Source: Deltaproteobacteria bacterium
GTDB taxonomy: Bacteria > Desulfobacterota > Desulfobulbia > Desulfobulbales > Desulfocapsaceae
Length of the DNA stretch: 64,000 nucleotides
Assembly: GCA_026388715.1 (NCBI GenBank)
Contig: JAPLJF010000030.1
Location: 1 to 64,000 of the forward strand
Direction of reading: 5' to 3'
A program made the translations under genes and the position numbers. The notes below the pieces were generated by a model, which worked only from the letters and a program-made list of their open reading frames with translations, ran no database searches and was not told where the DNA came from. Every line of letters starts with the position of its first letter. The first letter of the stretch is position 1. This document shows, in pieces, positions 16,327-25,546 of this stretch.

Positions 16327-16365
16327 AGAAAGGCATGCCGCGCGCCGCGCGGAACATGCCTTTCT
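16327..16365 (-). terminator. Strong hairpin after the BI-1 gene
   Basis: AGAAAGGCATG (16327-16337) and CATGCCTTTCT (16355-16365) form an 11-bp stem, with a second GC-rich palindrome (CCGCGCG/CGCGCGG) inside. On the minus strand it is followed by TGTTT, so it probably ends transcription of the gene at 16395-17102. Confidence 0.65.
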
Positions 16366-16394
16366 CTCAATCATGCCAACAACAAGTCCTTCTT

Positions 16395-17102
16395 CTAATC
16401 CCTGCTGCCCCCAAAGAATCTGAGCAACATGAGAAACAGGTTGATAAAATCAAGATAAAGGGCCAAGGCGCCCATGATCGCACCCTTCCTGACCATCTCC
16501 TCACCCTGGGCCATGATCCCCTCCTCGCCCATGGTCTTGATCCGCTGGACATCGTAGGCGGTGAGTCCGGTAAAGATCAGGACTCCTGCCATGGAAATCA
16601 CCCAGGACATGGCTGAACTGTGCATAAACATATTAACCAGTGAGGCAATGATAATCCCGATCAGGCCCATAAAGAGAAAAGATCCCAGACCTGAGAGATC
16701 ACGCTTGGTCACCAGGCCGTAAACGGCCATGGCCCCAAACATCCCGGCCGTAATAAAAAAGGTGCCGGCAATGGAGGATCGCGTATAGGCGAGAAAGATG
16801 GTGGACAAGGTCAAACCATTAATGATGGCATACCCGACAAAAAGCCCGGTAGCCGTAGAGGCCTGAATCTTGTCCACCCGCGCCGAGAGATAAAAGACCA
16901 TGCCCAATTCTACCAGGATCAGGATCATGAACAGGGGGCTGGCCACAATCTGCATGGCCAGTCCCGAAGAAGCGGTAAAAAAGGCAACAATACCGGTAAG
17001 CCCAAGACCGATGGCCATCCAGTTAAACACCTTGGCCAGAAAGATGGTGGAAGCCTCCTGCCGGGCCTGGGTTAAGGTAATCTGATTTGTATCTCCGTAC
17101 AT
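16395..17102 (-). CDS. Bax inhibitor-1/YccA family membrane protein
   Basis: 235 residues with about seven transmembrane helices, the typical size and topology of BI-1/YccA/YbhL proteins. Hydrophobic segments lie around residues 25-45, 50-70, 80-100, 105-125, 135-155, 160-180 and 205-225. The short soluble N-terminus (YGDTNQITLTQARQEAST) and the LTAYDVQRIK motif near the sixth helix are characteristic. Family members are pH-sensitive cation or calcium leak channels in vitro and interact with membrane proteases in E. coli. The ATG at 17102 has AGGAGG six bases upstream; an upstream ATG at 17120 lies before that site and is rejected. Confidence 0.9.
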   Translation of the reverse strand: MYGDTNQITLTQARQEASTIFLAKVFNWMAIGLGLTGIVAFFTASSGLAMQIVASPLFMILILVELGMVFYLSARVDKIQASTATGLFVGYAIINGLTLSTIFLAYTRSSIAGTFFITAGMFGAMAVYGLVTKRDLSGLGSFLFMGLIGIIIASLVNMFMHSSAMSWVISMAGVLIFTGLTAYDVQRIKTMGEEGIMAQGEEMVRKGAIMGALALYLDFINLFLMLLRFFGGSRD

Positions 17103-17208
17103 GTCAATCCTCCTTTTCATAGTTTACGCCTGACGGTAAATAGGATACATAAGTAAAGTGTATCTTAATCATTTTGTTTCAGCAAGCAAGGAAAAGAGGG
17201 AGGGAAGG

Positions 17209-17961
17209 ATGAAGATTGCAATCAGCGGCAAAGGCGGCGTGGGCAAGACCACCATTATGGCCCTTCTGGCCAATGAATTCAAAAAGGCGGGTAAGGATGT
17301 CCTGATCATTGACGCCGACCCCAGTCCGCATATGGCGGAAACCCTGGGAGTAAAAGATATTGAAAAGATCAAACCCATTGCCGAAATGACCAAGCTCCTG
17401 GTTGAACGCTCCGGCAAGGTGGAAGGCTCCCCTTTTTACAACATGAATCCCCAGGTAAATGACCTGCTCCACGACTTCATGATCAGCCATGAGGGGATGA
17501 AACTGATGGTGCTGGGCGCCATCCAGACCGGCGACAAAGGTTGCGCCTGCCCGGAAAACAATGTGCTGCGCCGGATGCTGACCAAGCTCCTGCTGTCACC
17601 CAATCAGGTGGTCCTGCTCGACATGGAGGCAGGAGTGGAACATCTGGGCCGGGGCACCATTGCCGGCATTGATCGGTTGCTGATTGTGGTCATCCCCTCC
17701 CGCTCTTCCATCCGCACGGCCCTCAAGATCAAAAAACTGGCAGAAGATGTGAAGATTCCCAGGATTGATTTTATCGGCAATCTGATCAAGGACAAGCAGG
17801 ATCGTGAGTTTCTGACCGCTGGATTAGGCTCCACGCCCATTGCCTTCTTCGCGGACTCCCAGGCCATCAGAGAGGCGGAACGGGCTGAGACCCCACTGAC
17901 CCACATCTCCGCCCCGGCAGAGAACGTCCCACGACTCCTGATGGAGGCCTTGACCAGATAA
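17209..17961 (+). CDS. CooC-type MinD/ParA ATPase
   Basis: 250 residues. The deviant Walker A motif GKGGVGKTT lies at residues 7-15 and the ILLDMEAG-like stretch (VVLLDMEAGVEHLGRG) gives Walker B. The GCACPENNVLRRML segment carries the CxC motif by which CooC dimers bind nickel or zinc in carbon monoxide dehydrogenase maturation. Length matches CooC. AGGGAAGG precedes the ATG. No CODH (cooS/cdh) gene lies within the window, so it may serve a distant CODH/acetyl-CoA synthase or another nickel enzyme. The neighbouring BI-1 gene is divergent and probably unrelated. Confidence 0.85.
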   Translation: MKIAISGKGGVGKTTIMALLANEFKKAGKDVLIIDADPSPHMAETLGVKDIEKIKPIAEMTKLLVERSGKVEGSPFYNMNPQVNDLLHDFMISHEGMKLMVLGAIQTGDKGCACPENNVLRRMLTKLLLSPNQVVLLDMEAGVEHLGRGTIAGIDRLLIVVIPSRSSIRTALKIKKLAEDVKIPRIDFIGNLIKDKQDREFLTAGLGSTPIAFFADSQAIREAERAETPLTHISAPAENVPRLLMEALTR

Positions 17962-18040
17962 GCCCAAAGGCAATTCCCCTGTCACCTACCCCTGGCAATC
18001 AGTGGACCGTTAAAGGACACCTCTCGGGTGATGCAAAAAA

Positions 18041-18523
18041 TCAGGGGAACAAAGAGGCGTTTATCTCGATCACCTCAAACTCACGGGTTCCGCCAGGGGT
18101 CTTGGCGATTACATCATCCCCCACCTCTTTTCCAAGAATACTTTTGCCAAGCGGCGAGAATACGGAAATAGAGCCCTTCTTCACATCAGCCTCTTCCGTG
18201 CCCAGGAGCTGATAACAGACCTGATCATCCGTTTCCAGATCCAGCAAGGTCACCACCGTTCCAAAGACCGCTCGTTGCGTGGGCACTTCCATACAGTTAA
18301 TCACCTCGGCACGCCCCAGCTTGTCCTTCAACTCCATGATGCGTCCTTCAATATGCCCCTGCCGCTCTTTGGCCGCATGATACTCCGCATTCTCCTTCAG
18401 ATCGCCATGGGCCCGGGCAACCTCAATGGCCTTGACCACATCAATACGATCCACCTTCTCAAGACGCCGAAGTTCATCACGAAGTTTCTGATACCCCTGA
18501 GTCGACATTGGTACTCGTTCAAC
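18041..18523 (-). CDS. greA: Transcription elongation factor GreA
   Basis: 160 residues, close to E. coli GreA (158). It rescues backtracked RNA polymerase by stimulating cleavage of the transcript. The N-terminal coiled coil (about residues 10-75) carries the conserved ARAHGDLKENAEYHAAKE tip with the acidic catalytic pair, and the C-terminal FKBP-like domain ends KTPGGTREFEVIEI. The ATG at 18523 follows a strong AGGAGGAAAG site; further upstream codons are not conserved. It lies downstream of the large TPR protein gene in the opposite sense of convergent genes but on the same strand as degT. Confidence 0.95.
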   Translation of the reverse strand, partial: VERVPMSTQGYQKLRDELRRLEKVDRIDVVKAIEVARAHGDLKENAEYHAAKERQGHIEGRIMELKDKLGRAEVINCMEVPTQRAVFGTVVTLLDLETDDQVCYQLLGTEEADVKKGSISVFSPLGKSILGKEVGDDVIAKTPGGTREFEVIEINASLFP

Positions 18524-18684
18524 CATTCTTTCCTCCTGTTCAAATAAAAAAACCTGCAAATTGTGACAACAATCCGCAGGGATATGAGTCTCATTAGAAA
18601 ATGTTATAAAATAAACTCTATTTTATCAACCAGTTCATTCCTCGTCTGACTTTCCAGACGACACGGCATATTACACTATAAGGC

Positions 18685-21600
18685 TTACCAGCGATACACC
18701 AATGACAAGGCGACATCCTTGCGGACGACCAAACCTCCCTGGACCATATCGAAACTGCTACTTAATAAGAAATGACGACTCATTTCAAGATAAATATTGC
18801 CGCCAAAGGTATGACTATCATACCCTCCTTCTTCATACCCAAACGAATAATCAAGGGTATAGTAGCTGGGAGCACTCCGGCCCAACACATCTGCGGCCAG
18901 TTGATGCTCAAAATGGACAGAGACTTGATTCTGCCAATATTCATTAGGACTCCAGTAGGGATGATCTCCCGGGGAAAAACCATTTTCATAGGAGAAATCC
19001 CGGCCCATATTGCCAACGGCATTATGCAATAATTCCTGGCCATAGGTGATCTGCAGCAGGGTTGGTTCACTGTGCAGGATATAAGACGCCCAGACATGAT
19101 ACCGATTCTGATGGTTGGCATCACTATACTCCCTGAACAGATACTCCCCGCCACAAAACAGACGCGGCAGGATGTCCAGCCTGACGCCACCTTCCATGTC
19201 CCGTTTACTGATCCCCTGTGCCAGGGCCTGTACCGTATCATCCACCACATCCTGCCGCAGACGGACAGAACCATGCAGTTCATCCCCTATCCGGCCACGC
19301 ATCTCCAGATCATAGAGGGGGGTAACATCATAATGAGCGTGGTCATGCTCCTCATCCGATTTATCGGCACCAATTCTGGTAATAAAATCTATATTAGAAT
19401 GGGGATAGAAAGAATATGCCGCCAGAAACCTGTTGCGCCACAGGGCCTGATCCGTATCTGCGGCAACGGCATGAATAGTGCTCCAGCTGACATCCAGCTC
19501 CTGACGAAGGGTCGGTAACATCCAGGCACTGCCCCCGCCCCGTGTCTGCTGGATATCCAGATATCCATTCCGGCCGCTCAAAGAAGAATATCCAAAATCA
19601 ATCATCCCCTTTGGTTTTCTCTTTAAACTATTGCGCTGCACGGCTTCAGCGAGATCAGGATAGTCAGGATTTTCTCGTCCAATCTCTTCATAAAGCAAGG
19701 CTTCCTTCCCCAAAAGCCCAAGACGGCTATAAATCCCGGCAAGATCAAAAAGAGACTCAGGAGAAGGATCCTTTTCCACCACCTCCTGATACTCTTTCAT
19801 GGCCTGATAATAATCACCCTGCGCCAGTGCCTTCCTGGCAGAGAGTTCCCTGGCTACCAGTTGCTGCCAGCGATAGTCCGCATAGAGATCAGCGCCAATC
19901 CTGCTGACTGGCCGTCCACGCTGGGACATGACAAATGCAGGATCCATCACCACGGTCAGGCGATCCGGCTCCGCAGGATGAGTAAAGGTAATTACATTCC
20001 AGAAGCTTTGTTGCAGAGGAGGTAAAACGAGTTGTATCTGTTGTTTTTCTACCTTTTCAGCAAAAAGCATGTCCACAGAGGGCTGCAACAGGGTATCATA
20101 CACCGCAACCGCAGCCACCCATTGCCGGTCAGCCCACAGGGCCCGGGCCAGGATCAGCCGCTGCCACATCGCTAAATGAGTGGCGTCAGGAAAGGCCACA
20201 AACCCTTTTCCAAGGCCTTTTTGTCTGAAAGGAGCCAGTTTTTCTATGATCTGCGAAAATAATGATAGCTTGAACTCCATTTCCAGTGACTTTCGAGCAA
20301 AACCGAGTTCTGAAGGATAATCGGCAGCAAGGGTTTGCAAAGAGGTAAAAGCCGCCTCTATATTCCCCTGTTCACGCAGAAGATCTGCCTGAAGCACCCT
20401 GGCCCCCACTGACTCAGGCACATCCTGTAAGGCCATTTGCACATGGTGAAGGGCTGCCTCAGTGTCTCCATATTCCCGTTCTAATTGTGCAGCCTGCATC
20501 AGGCTCAAAAACCTGTTATCATAGTTTTTAATCAGCACGCCATCAATAACCTCGTGCCCCTGCGTCTTCCCTGACAAACCAGCATCCAGTAACTGCCCAA
20601 GAATCAAGGGTTCCAGATCCAGCGGATGTTCCTTGATGATTTTCGCTATCAGTTCCTGACCTTTACCGTATTGTTTGTCCTGCAGATAGAGATGGGCCAG
20701 TACAAGGTCCGCCCGTTCCTTCGTCCCGCTCTCTTGCCGGCAATGCTGAACAAGGAATATCCGGTACTCCTGAACACTGTCGATGGCCTTGCCCAGTTTC
20801 CCTGCCGCTGCCAATACCCTTGCCCGAAGCAAGACCAGATCCTTTCTGTCATTCCCACAGGTTACGGGGACAACAGAATATCCTGGTTGTTCGGATAAAA
20901 GCGTACCCCAGGTCCAGGCGAGATCAGGCTCTTTGCTCTTTAAAGAAAATTCGACCAATTGGCGAAGAGTAGATTCCATTGCCACGCCATCCACCAGCAT
21001 CTGCCGCAAGAACTGTTCGGCCTCAAAAATATTTCCTTCCCTGTACAGGGCATCAGCTAAAACCAGATGCGTCTCGGCGATCAGTTCATCTCCACCCTGA
21101 CCTGCCTCAATCAGTTGCTGACAGATTATTTTGGCCCGGGTCGCCAGCCCATTTTCCAGCAAAACCCTGGCATACCGCAAATCTATATTCATCTGCTCCG
21201 CCTCAGACTTTGCTTCCCGACGCACTACTTGATAATGTTCCTGATACTGGCCAATCAGGCCAAGCTGTGCCGATAGCTCCAGACAACGAAGACGAATGGG
21301 TTGATCATCTGGCGCCGCCTGCAGATACCGATTATACCAGACCAGTGCCTGCCCCAGGAGTCCGCGTTGATCCGCAAGACGTCCACTGGTCAGCAGGTAT
21401 CTTGGTCCATTGCGCTCTTCCTGAGGCAAGAGCCCCAGAAAATGCTCCACCTGGCCCAGATCTTTCTGTTCAAGAAACAACTCGGCAAGCCGGAGAATGA
21501 CTTCCCAGTTCCCTGGATCATGCTGATGAATCAGGCCAAGGATTTCACGCAGTTCTTTGTTGTTCCCACGTTTTTCGAGGAGGCGGACCATGGATATATA

Positions 21601-22773
21601 AATGGCCAGTTGGTTCGAGGTAATCTGTGTAAGCTCCTTCCACACCGGCAAGGCGCCACCCTGCCCAACCTTTGACACCAAATCATGGGCAAGCATGGTC
21701 TGAATCTTTCCTATCTCCTGGGCAATAGCCTGATTTTCAGGATGACGCTGGAAATAATCTTCATAATATGACAGCGCCTTGTCAGGCCGCCCCAGATCAG
21801 TCAGATAAATGGCGCCTATCTGCAAGAGACGTGCATCACGTTGATCATCCTGGGCCAGCAGGATCAGGAGATGGGGCAAGGCGGCCTCTTTTTCTCCCCG
21901 GGCAATCAAATAATTGGCAATTTTCTCCTGAAACGGCAGGTAATCCGGATGACGCTGCAGATATTTTCGCCAGCAGAGAACAGCCTTGGCCTCTTGACCA
22001 GGACGATCAAAGACCTCAGCCGCCTCAAGCAGCACCTGGTCCTCCACCTGGTCGTGAGAGACAAGTTTTTCATAATAGGTCAAGGCCTTTTCCCGCCGTC
22101 CCGATTTGGCCGCGTAGGCCGCCAGTTGATAAAGCAGAGAGATATCATCAGGCTTGTGCTGGAAGAGTTCTTCCATGAACGGATAGGCAGCCTCATACTG
22201 GCCCTGTCCACGCAAGGCGACAACAAGACCAGTCAATGCCTCCTTGGCCTGCGCTCCATCAAGATCATTTTTTTTCCGATAAACAAGATCGTAATAGGTG
22301 AAGGCCCTGCCATATTCCTTCTTTTTCAATGCGACCAGACCAGCGCTCAACAGATATTCAGGACGCTTGGCATCTTTTTCAAGAAGATCTTCCAAAAGGA
22401 TGGAAGCTTGATCCCAATCAGACAGGTGAATGAGCACCAGACAATATTCCCACGAGGCCTCTTCAATATTGTTTTTCAGGGAGAGAAGCCGGGAATAGCT
22501 TCTGGCTGCCTCGGCATATTTCTCTTGCCTGGTCAGTTCCCGGGCCTCATCCCAGAGGGTTTTCCACTCAGGTTCTTCTCTAGTGTCACTGACAACAACA
22601 TCACGTTCAGGGATGATGGCGGTAGAAGCGGTAGAAGCCGCAGGTAAGAAAGAAGGATTAAACAAAAGAAAACAAAAAACGACAATAATCCGCCAGACTA
22701 AGATGCCAAGCTGCCGACAACCCATTTCTGGAGATGCGACCATTGACGAAGAGTTCTGAAAAAAGCCCTTCAC
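18685..22773 (-). CDS. Giant TPR protein with C-terminal beta-barrel (exopolysaccharide-porin-like)
   Basis: About 1362 residues. A signal or signal-anchor segment (IIVVFCFLLFNPSFLPAAS) is followed by roughly 900 residues of tetratricopeptide-type helices, with typical units such as EKALTYYEKLVSHD, DKALSYYEDYFQRHPEN and QAMKEYQEVVEKDPS. The last 300 residues are rich in alternating aromatic strands (YDLEMRGRIGDELHGSVRL, YNYTLDYSFGYEEGG-like) and end in LSLVYRW, a beta-barrel C-terminal signature. This architecture resembles PgaA, BcsC and PelB, which export polysaccharide through the outer membrane. A GTG at 22773 with GGAGG ten bases upstream is the best start; ATG at 22743 is an alternative. 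A DegT sugar aminotransferase gene is directly upstream, but no polymerase gene is near, so polysaccharide export is inference. Confidence 0.75.
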   Translation of the reverse strand: MKGFFQNSSSMVASPEMGCRQLGILVWRIIVVFCFLLFNPSFLPAASTASTAIIPERDVVVSDTREEPEWKTLWDEARELTRQEKYAEAARSYSRLLSLKNNIEEASWEYCLVLIHLSDWDQASILLEDLLEKDAKRPEYLLSAGLVALKKKEYGRAFTYYDLVYRKKNDLDGAQAKEALTGLVVALRGQGQYEAAYPFMEELFQHKPDDISLLYQLAAYAAKSGRREKALTYYEKLVSHDQVEDQVLLEAAEVFDRPGQEAKAVLCWRKYLQRHPDYLPFQEKIANYLIARGEKEAALPHLLILLAQDDQRDARLLQIGAIYLTDLGRPDKALSYYEDYFQRHPENQAIAQEIGKIQTMLAHDLVSKVGQGGALPVWKELTQITSNQLAIYISMVRLLEKRGNNKELREILGLIHQHDPGNWEVILRLAELFLEQKDLGQVEHFLGLLPQEERNGPRYLLTSGRLADQRGLLGQALVWYNRYLQAAPDDQPIRLRCLELSAQLGLIGQYQEHYQVVRREAKSEAEQMNIDLRYARVLLENGLATRAKIICQQLIEAGQGGDELIAETHLVLADALYREGNIFEAEQFLRQMLVDGVAMESTLRQLVEFSLKSKEPDLAWTWGTLLSEQPGYSVVPVTCGNDRKDLVLLRARVLAAAGKLGKAIDSVQEYRIFLVQHCRQESGTKERADLVLAHLYLQDKQYGKGQELIAKIIKEHPLDLEPLILGQLLDAGLSGKTQGHEVIDGVLIKNYDNRFLSLMQAAQLEREYGDTEAALHHVQMALQDVPESVGARVLQADLLREQGNIEAAFTSLQTLAADYPSELGFARKSLEMEFKLSLFSQIIEKLAPFRQKGLGKGFVAFPDATHLAMWQRLILARALWADRQWVAAVAVYDTLLQPSVDMLFAEKVEKQQIQLVLPPLQQSFWNVITFTHPAEPDRLTVVMDPAFVMSQRGRPVSRIGADLYADYRWQQLVARELSARKALAQGDYYQAMKEYQEVVEKDPSPESLFDLAGIYSRLGLLGKEALLYEEIGRENPDYPDLAEAVQRNSLKRKPKGMIDFGYSSLSGRNGYLDIQQTRGGGSAWMLPTLRQELDVSWSTIHAVAADTDQALWRNRFLAAYSFYPHSNIDFITRIGADKSDEEHDHAHYDVTPLYDLEMRGRIGDELHGSVRLRQDVVDDTVQALAQGISKRDMEGGVRLDILPRLFCGGEYLFREYSDANHQNRYHVWASYILHSEPTLLQITYGQELLHNAVGNMGRDFSYENGFSPGDHPYWSPNEYWQNQVSVHFEHQLAADVLGRSAPSYYTLDYSFGYEEGGYDSHTFGGNIYLEMSRHFLLSSSFDMVQGGLVVRKDVALSLVYRW

Positions 22774-22876
22774 CTTAAAAAAACCTCCATGATAAAAACG
22801 CTTCTTCCAGATGGGCAACCCAAGGACACTTCCTGCGGGGCGCATTATAGGAGGGAAGTTCACGAGGATAGCACAC

Positions 22877-24082
22877 TTACTGCCGATAGAATTCGGCTAT
22901 TTTCTCAACAACATACGCCTGCATATCCGCAGTCAGTTCCGGGTAAATTGGCAGGGCAATGGTCTCGGCAGCAGCCTTCTCAGCTTGGGGAAAAGAGAGT
23001 ACCGGAAAACTTGCCCCCAAACATTTTTGTTGATGCAAGGCCAACGGATAATACACTTCACAGCCGATATCCTGGGAGCGTAGCCAGGTGATCAAGGCAT
23101 CACGCCGGCTGACCCGCAGAACATACTGATTATAGATATGATAATTTTCTCCAACGCCATTCATGGCGCTATTATCCAGTTTTTTCTCCTGATAAACAGC
23201 CTGGGGCAGAACAAGAAAATTGTTCTGAACAAGACCGGATTCAGCAAAGAATGTGTTATAGCGATCCGCATTTTCACGCCTGGCCCGATGCCACTGTTCC
23301 AGATAGGTCAGCTTGATCCGCAACACTGTAGCCTGAATAGGATCAAGACGGAAATTCCCCCCCACTTGTCCATGATAATATTTTGGTGAAGCGCCATGAT
23401 TGAGTAAAATCCGGATTTTGTCGGCATAGGCACAATCGTTGGTTACCACCATGCCGCCATCACCCATCCCCCCAAGATTTTTACTTGGAAAAAAAGAGAA
23501 ACACCCGGCAAGTCCCATGGAGCCAGCCTTCTTCCATTGTCCATTCATCCCGCCACCTTTATCGCTCATTGGGCATTCAGCACCAATGGCCTGGGCCGCA
23601 TCTTCAATCACCGGCAAGGCATACTGGTTGGCAAGCTTCATGATAGCCACCATATCCGCACATTGTCCGTAAAGATGTACAGGCAAAATAGCCTTGATTT
23701 TTCTTTCAGAATCACGAGCCAGGACTTCTACCATGGACACAGGATCAATATTAAAGGAGATAGGATCAATGTCCACAAAAACAGGGGTAGCCCCCAGCCG
23801 AAGCACAACCCCCATAGTGGCAAAAAAAGAATACGGTGTGGTCAGAACCTGATCACCAGGCCCTATCCCCAAGGCCATCAAAGAAACGAGCAGGGCATCG
23901 GTGCCGCTGGAAACCCCAACCCCGTTTTCCACACCACAATATGCGGCAACCTCCTGTTCCAACGAGGCAACTTCAGGCCCCTGGATATAAATAGTTGAAT
24001 CGATAACCCTGGTTACGGCCTCCAGGATGTCTTCCCGAAGATAACTCAATTGTTGTTTGAGGTCGAGTAGAGGTACTTTCAT
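22877..24082 (-). CDS. DegT/DnrJ/EryC1/StrS sugar aminotransferase
   Basis: 401 residues. PLP-dependent transfer of an amino group to a nucleotide-linked keto sugar is the family reaction. The active-site lysine can be placed at residue 201 in FFPSKNLGGMGDGG; SSGTDAL and EDAAQAIGAE bind the cofactor. The order YEVYYPLALHQQKC at the C-terminus is typical. Such enzymes feed amino sugars into surface glycans. It lies immediately upstream of the giant TPR/barrel gene on the same strand with about 100 bp between, suggesting a joint envelope role. The ATG at 24082 matches family starts (VPLLDLKQQ). The exact sugar substrate cannot be inferred. Confidence 0.9.
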   Translation of the reverse strand: MKVPLLDLKQQLSYLREDILEAVTRVIDSTIYIQGPEVASLEQEVAAYCGVENGVGVSSGTDALLVSLMALGIGPGDQVLTTPYSFFATMGVVLRLGATPVFVDIDPISFNIDPVSMVEVLARDSERKIKAILPVHLYGQCADMVAIMKLANQYALPVIEDAAQAIGAECPMSDKGGGMNGQWKKAGSMGLAGCFSFFPSKNLGGMGDGGMVVTNDCAYADKIRILLNHGASPKYYHGQVGGNFRLDPIQATVLRIKLTYLEQWHRARRENADRYNTFFAESGLVQNNFLVLPQAVYQEKKLDNSAMNGVGENYHIYNQYVLRVSRRDALITWLRSQDIGCEVYYPLALHQQKCLGASFPVLSFPQAEKAAAETIALPIYPELTADMQAYVVEKIAEFYRQ

Positions 24083-24160
24083 TATTCAAGCCTTGATCGT
24101 AGCGGAATTTTATATTTTATGAAGAGACAACAGGTATCAGAAAGGAAGAGAGAGAAACAG

Positions 24161-24266
24161 CTAAGCCGCTTTAAATAAATAACATGGCCATCTAAATGGC
24201 CTGAACGGCATAAGGAGCCGTAACAAAATAGTTATAAAGAGACAAGTTATTTCGTAACGGCTCCTA
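24161..24266 (-). repeat. Palindromic intergenic repeat, copy B
   Basis: Minus-orientation full copy. On the minus strand it begins TTAGGAGCCGTTACGAAATAA and continues TTTTGTTACGGCTCCTTATG, then GGCCATTTAGATGGCC. It fills most of the gap between rpoH and degT, and its first bases provide the TAG stop codon of rpoH. Confidence 0.85.
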
Positions 24267-25292
24267 ATTATCAGGGCCGCCTCTAATCACCATGCTTTCA
24301 CCGTCGAAGAAATCCTTGATATCAGGCATTTCTGCCTCAAATAACTTCTTCATTTTTTTCAGCAGATTCACCTCAATCTGCCTGACCCGTTCCCGGGAAA
24401 TATCAAATTTATCAGCAATATTCTGCAGAGTAAGGGGTTCATCAGTGAGCAGACGCTCTTCGAGGATCATGGTCTCTTTGCTATTGAGATTTTTTTTCAA
24501 GATCACGATCATGTCGGCCAGCTTGGCCTTCATCTGACTGCCGGCTACCATATCCTCAATCCCTGGACCTTCACTCGGCAGAAAACTTTTCTGCTCATCT
24601 TCCGAATCCGCGCGCACCGGGCTCTCAAGGGAGACATCCCCGCCCCCCATGCGCTGACTCATCTCAATGACTTCACTCTCCTTGACATTCAGACGCTGGG
24701 CCAGCAATTTTGTCTCTGCCTGAAACCCTTGCGACTCAAGGAGCTTTCGCTCCTTATTCAAACTAAAAAAAAGCTTACGCTGGGCCTGGGTGGTGCCAAT
24801 CTTAACCAGACGCCAGTTATCCATGATAAACTTCAGGATATAAGCCCGAATCCAATAGGCAGCATAATAGGAAAATTTAACCCCGCGATAGGGATCAAAC
24901 TTCTTGGTGGCCTGGACCAGTCCCACATTTCCTTCCTGGATGAGATCCATAAAGTTCTGCATCCAATATTTCTGAAAATCCATAGCCACCTTGACCACCA
25001 GACGCAGGTTGGCAGAAACCAGCCTGTAGGCTGCATCCTGATCGCCATTTTCCCGAAATCTGATCGCCAGATCATCCGCCTCCTCCCGCGTCAAAAGCTC
25101 ATACTGGCTGATCTCCTGCAGATAGCGTTGCAGGGCAGGATTACTCAGGGCTGGAAGATGTTCCTCGTTAGACATGGAAACAAGGGGATGCTCATACGGA
25201 TCGTTTTCCACACTGTCAGAGTTAGACAGATCAAACAGATCAGGGGCATCAGGGGCATCAGTCACATCATTTTTTTTCTTTTGTGAGGTCAT
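24264..25292 (-). CDS. rpoH: RNA polymerase sigma factor, RpoH (sigma-32) type
   Basis: About 342 residues. It directs RNA polymerase to heat-shock-type promoters. Region 2 has RLVVKVAMDFQKYW, MDLIQEGNVGLVQATKKFDP and YAAYWIRAYILKFI. The RpoH box can be seen as TQAQRKLFFSLNKE. Region 4 ends in ISRERVRQIEVNLLKKMKK. The N-terminus is longer and more acidic (PDAPDLFDLSNSDSVENDP) than E. coli RpoH. The ATG at 25292 is chosen; the frame opens further upstream only from a TTG. No strong ribosome-binding site is visible, which may reflect translational control. The stop codon is in repeat copy B. Confidence 0.9.
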   Translation of the reverse strand: MTSQKKKNDVTDAPDAPDLFDLSNSDSVENDPYEHPLVSMSNEEHLPALSNPALQRYLQEISQYELLTREEADDLAIRFRENGDQDAAYRLVSANLRLVVKVAMDFQKYWMQNFMDLIQEGNVGLVQATKKFDPYRGVKFSYYAAYWIRAYILKFIMDNWRLVKIGTTQAQRKLFFSLNKERKLLESQGFQAETKLLAQRLNVKESEVIEMSQRMGGGDVSLESPVRADSEDEQKSFLPSEGPGIEDMVAGSQMKAKLADMIVILKKNLNSKETMILEERLLTDEPLTLQNIADKFDISRERVRQIEVNLLKKMKKLFEAEMPDIKDFFDGESMVIRGGPDN

Positions 25293-25546
25293 AGAAAAGT
25301 TCTGTTTGTCAGGACGATATTGATCATAGAAACCTTTTATTATTACTCCAGTTTCATCAAAGTGCAATCTATATATCTCATACTCAAAGCCTTCACAGCA
25401 TATCCTATTATCCCTTATAGGCCATTTATCAGCAAGGAATAAAGGAAATTCTATTTTCTTCTTGTCCCTTTTGTGCTACAAGTCTATCTTTTCAAGATCA
25501 TGCAAGCATTCTTTCCTTCAGCATCTCATAAATTTTCCTGCAGCCA

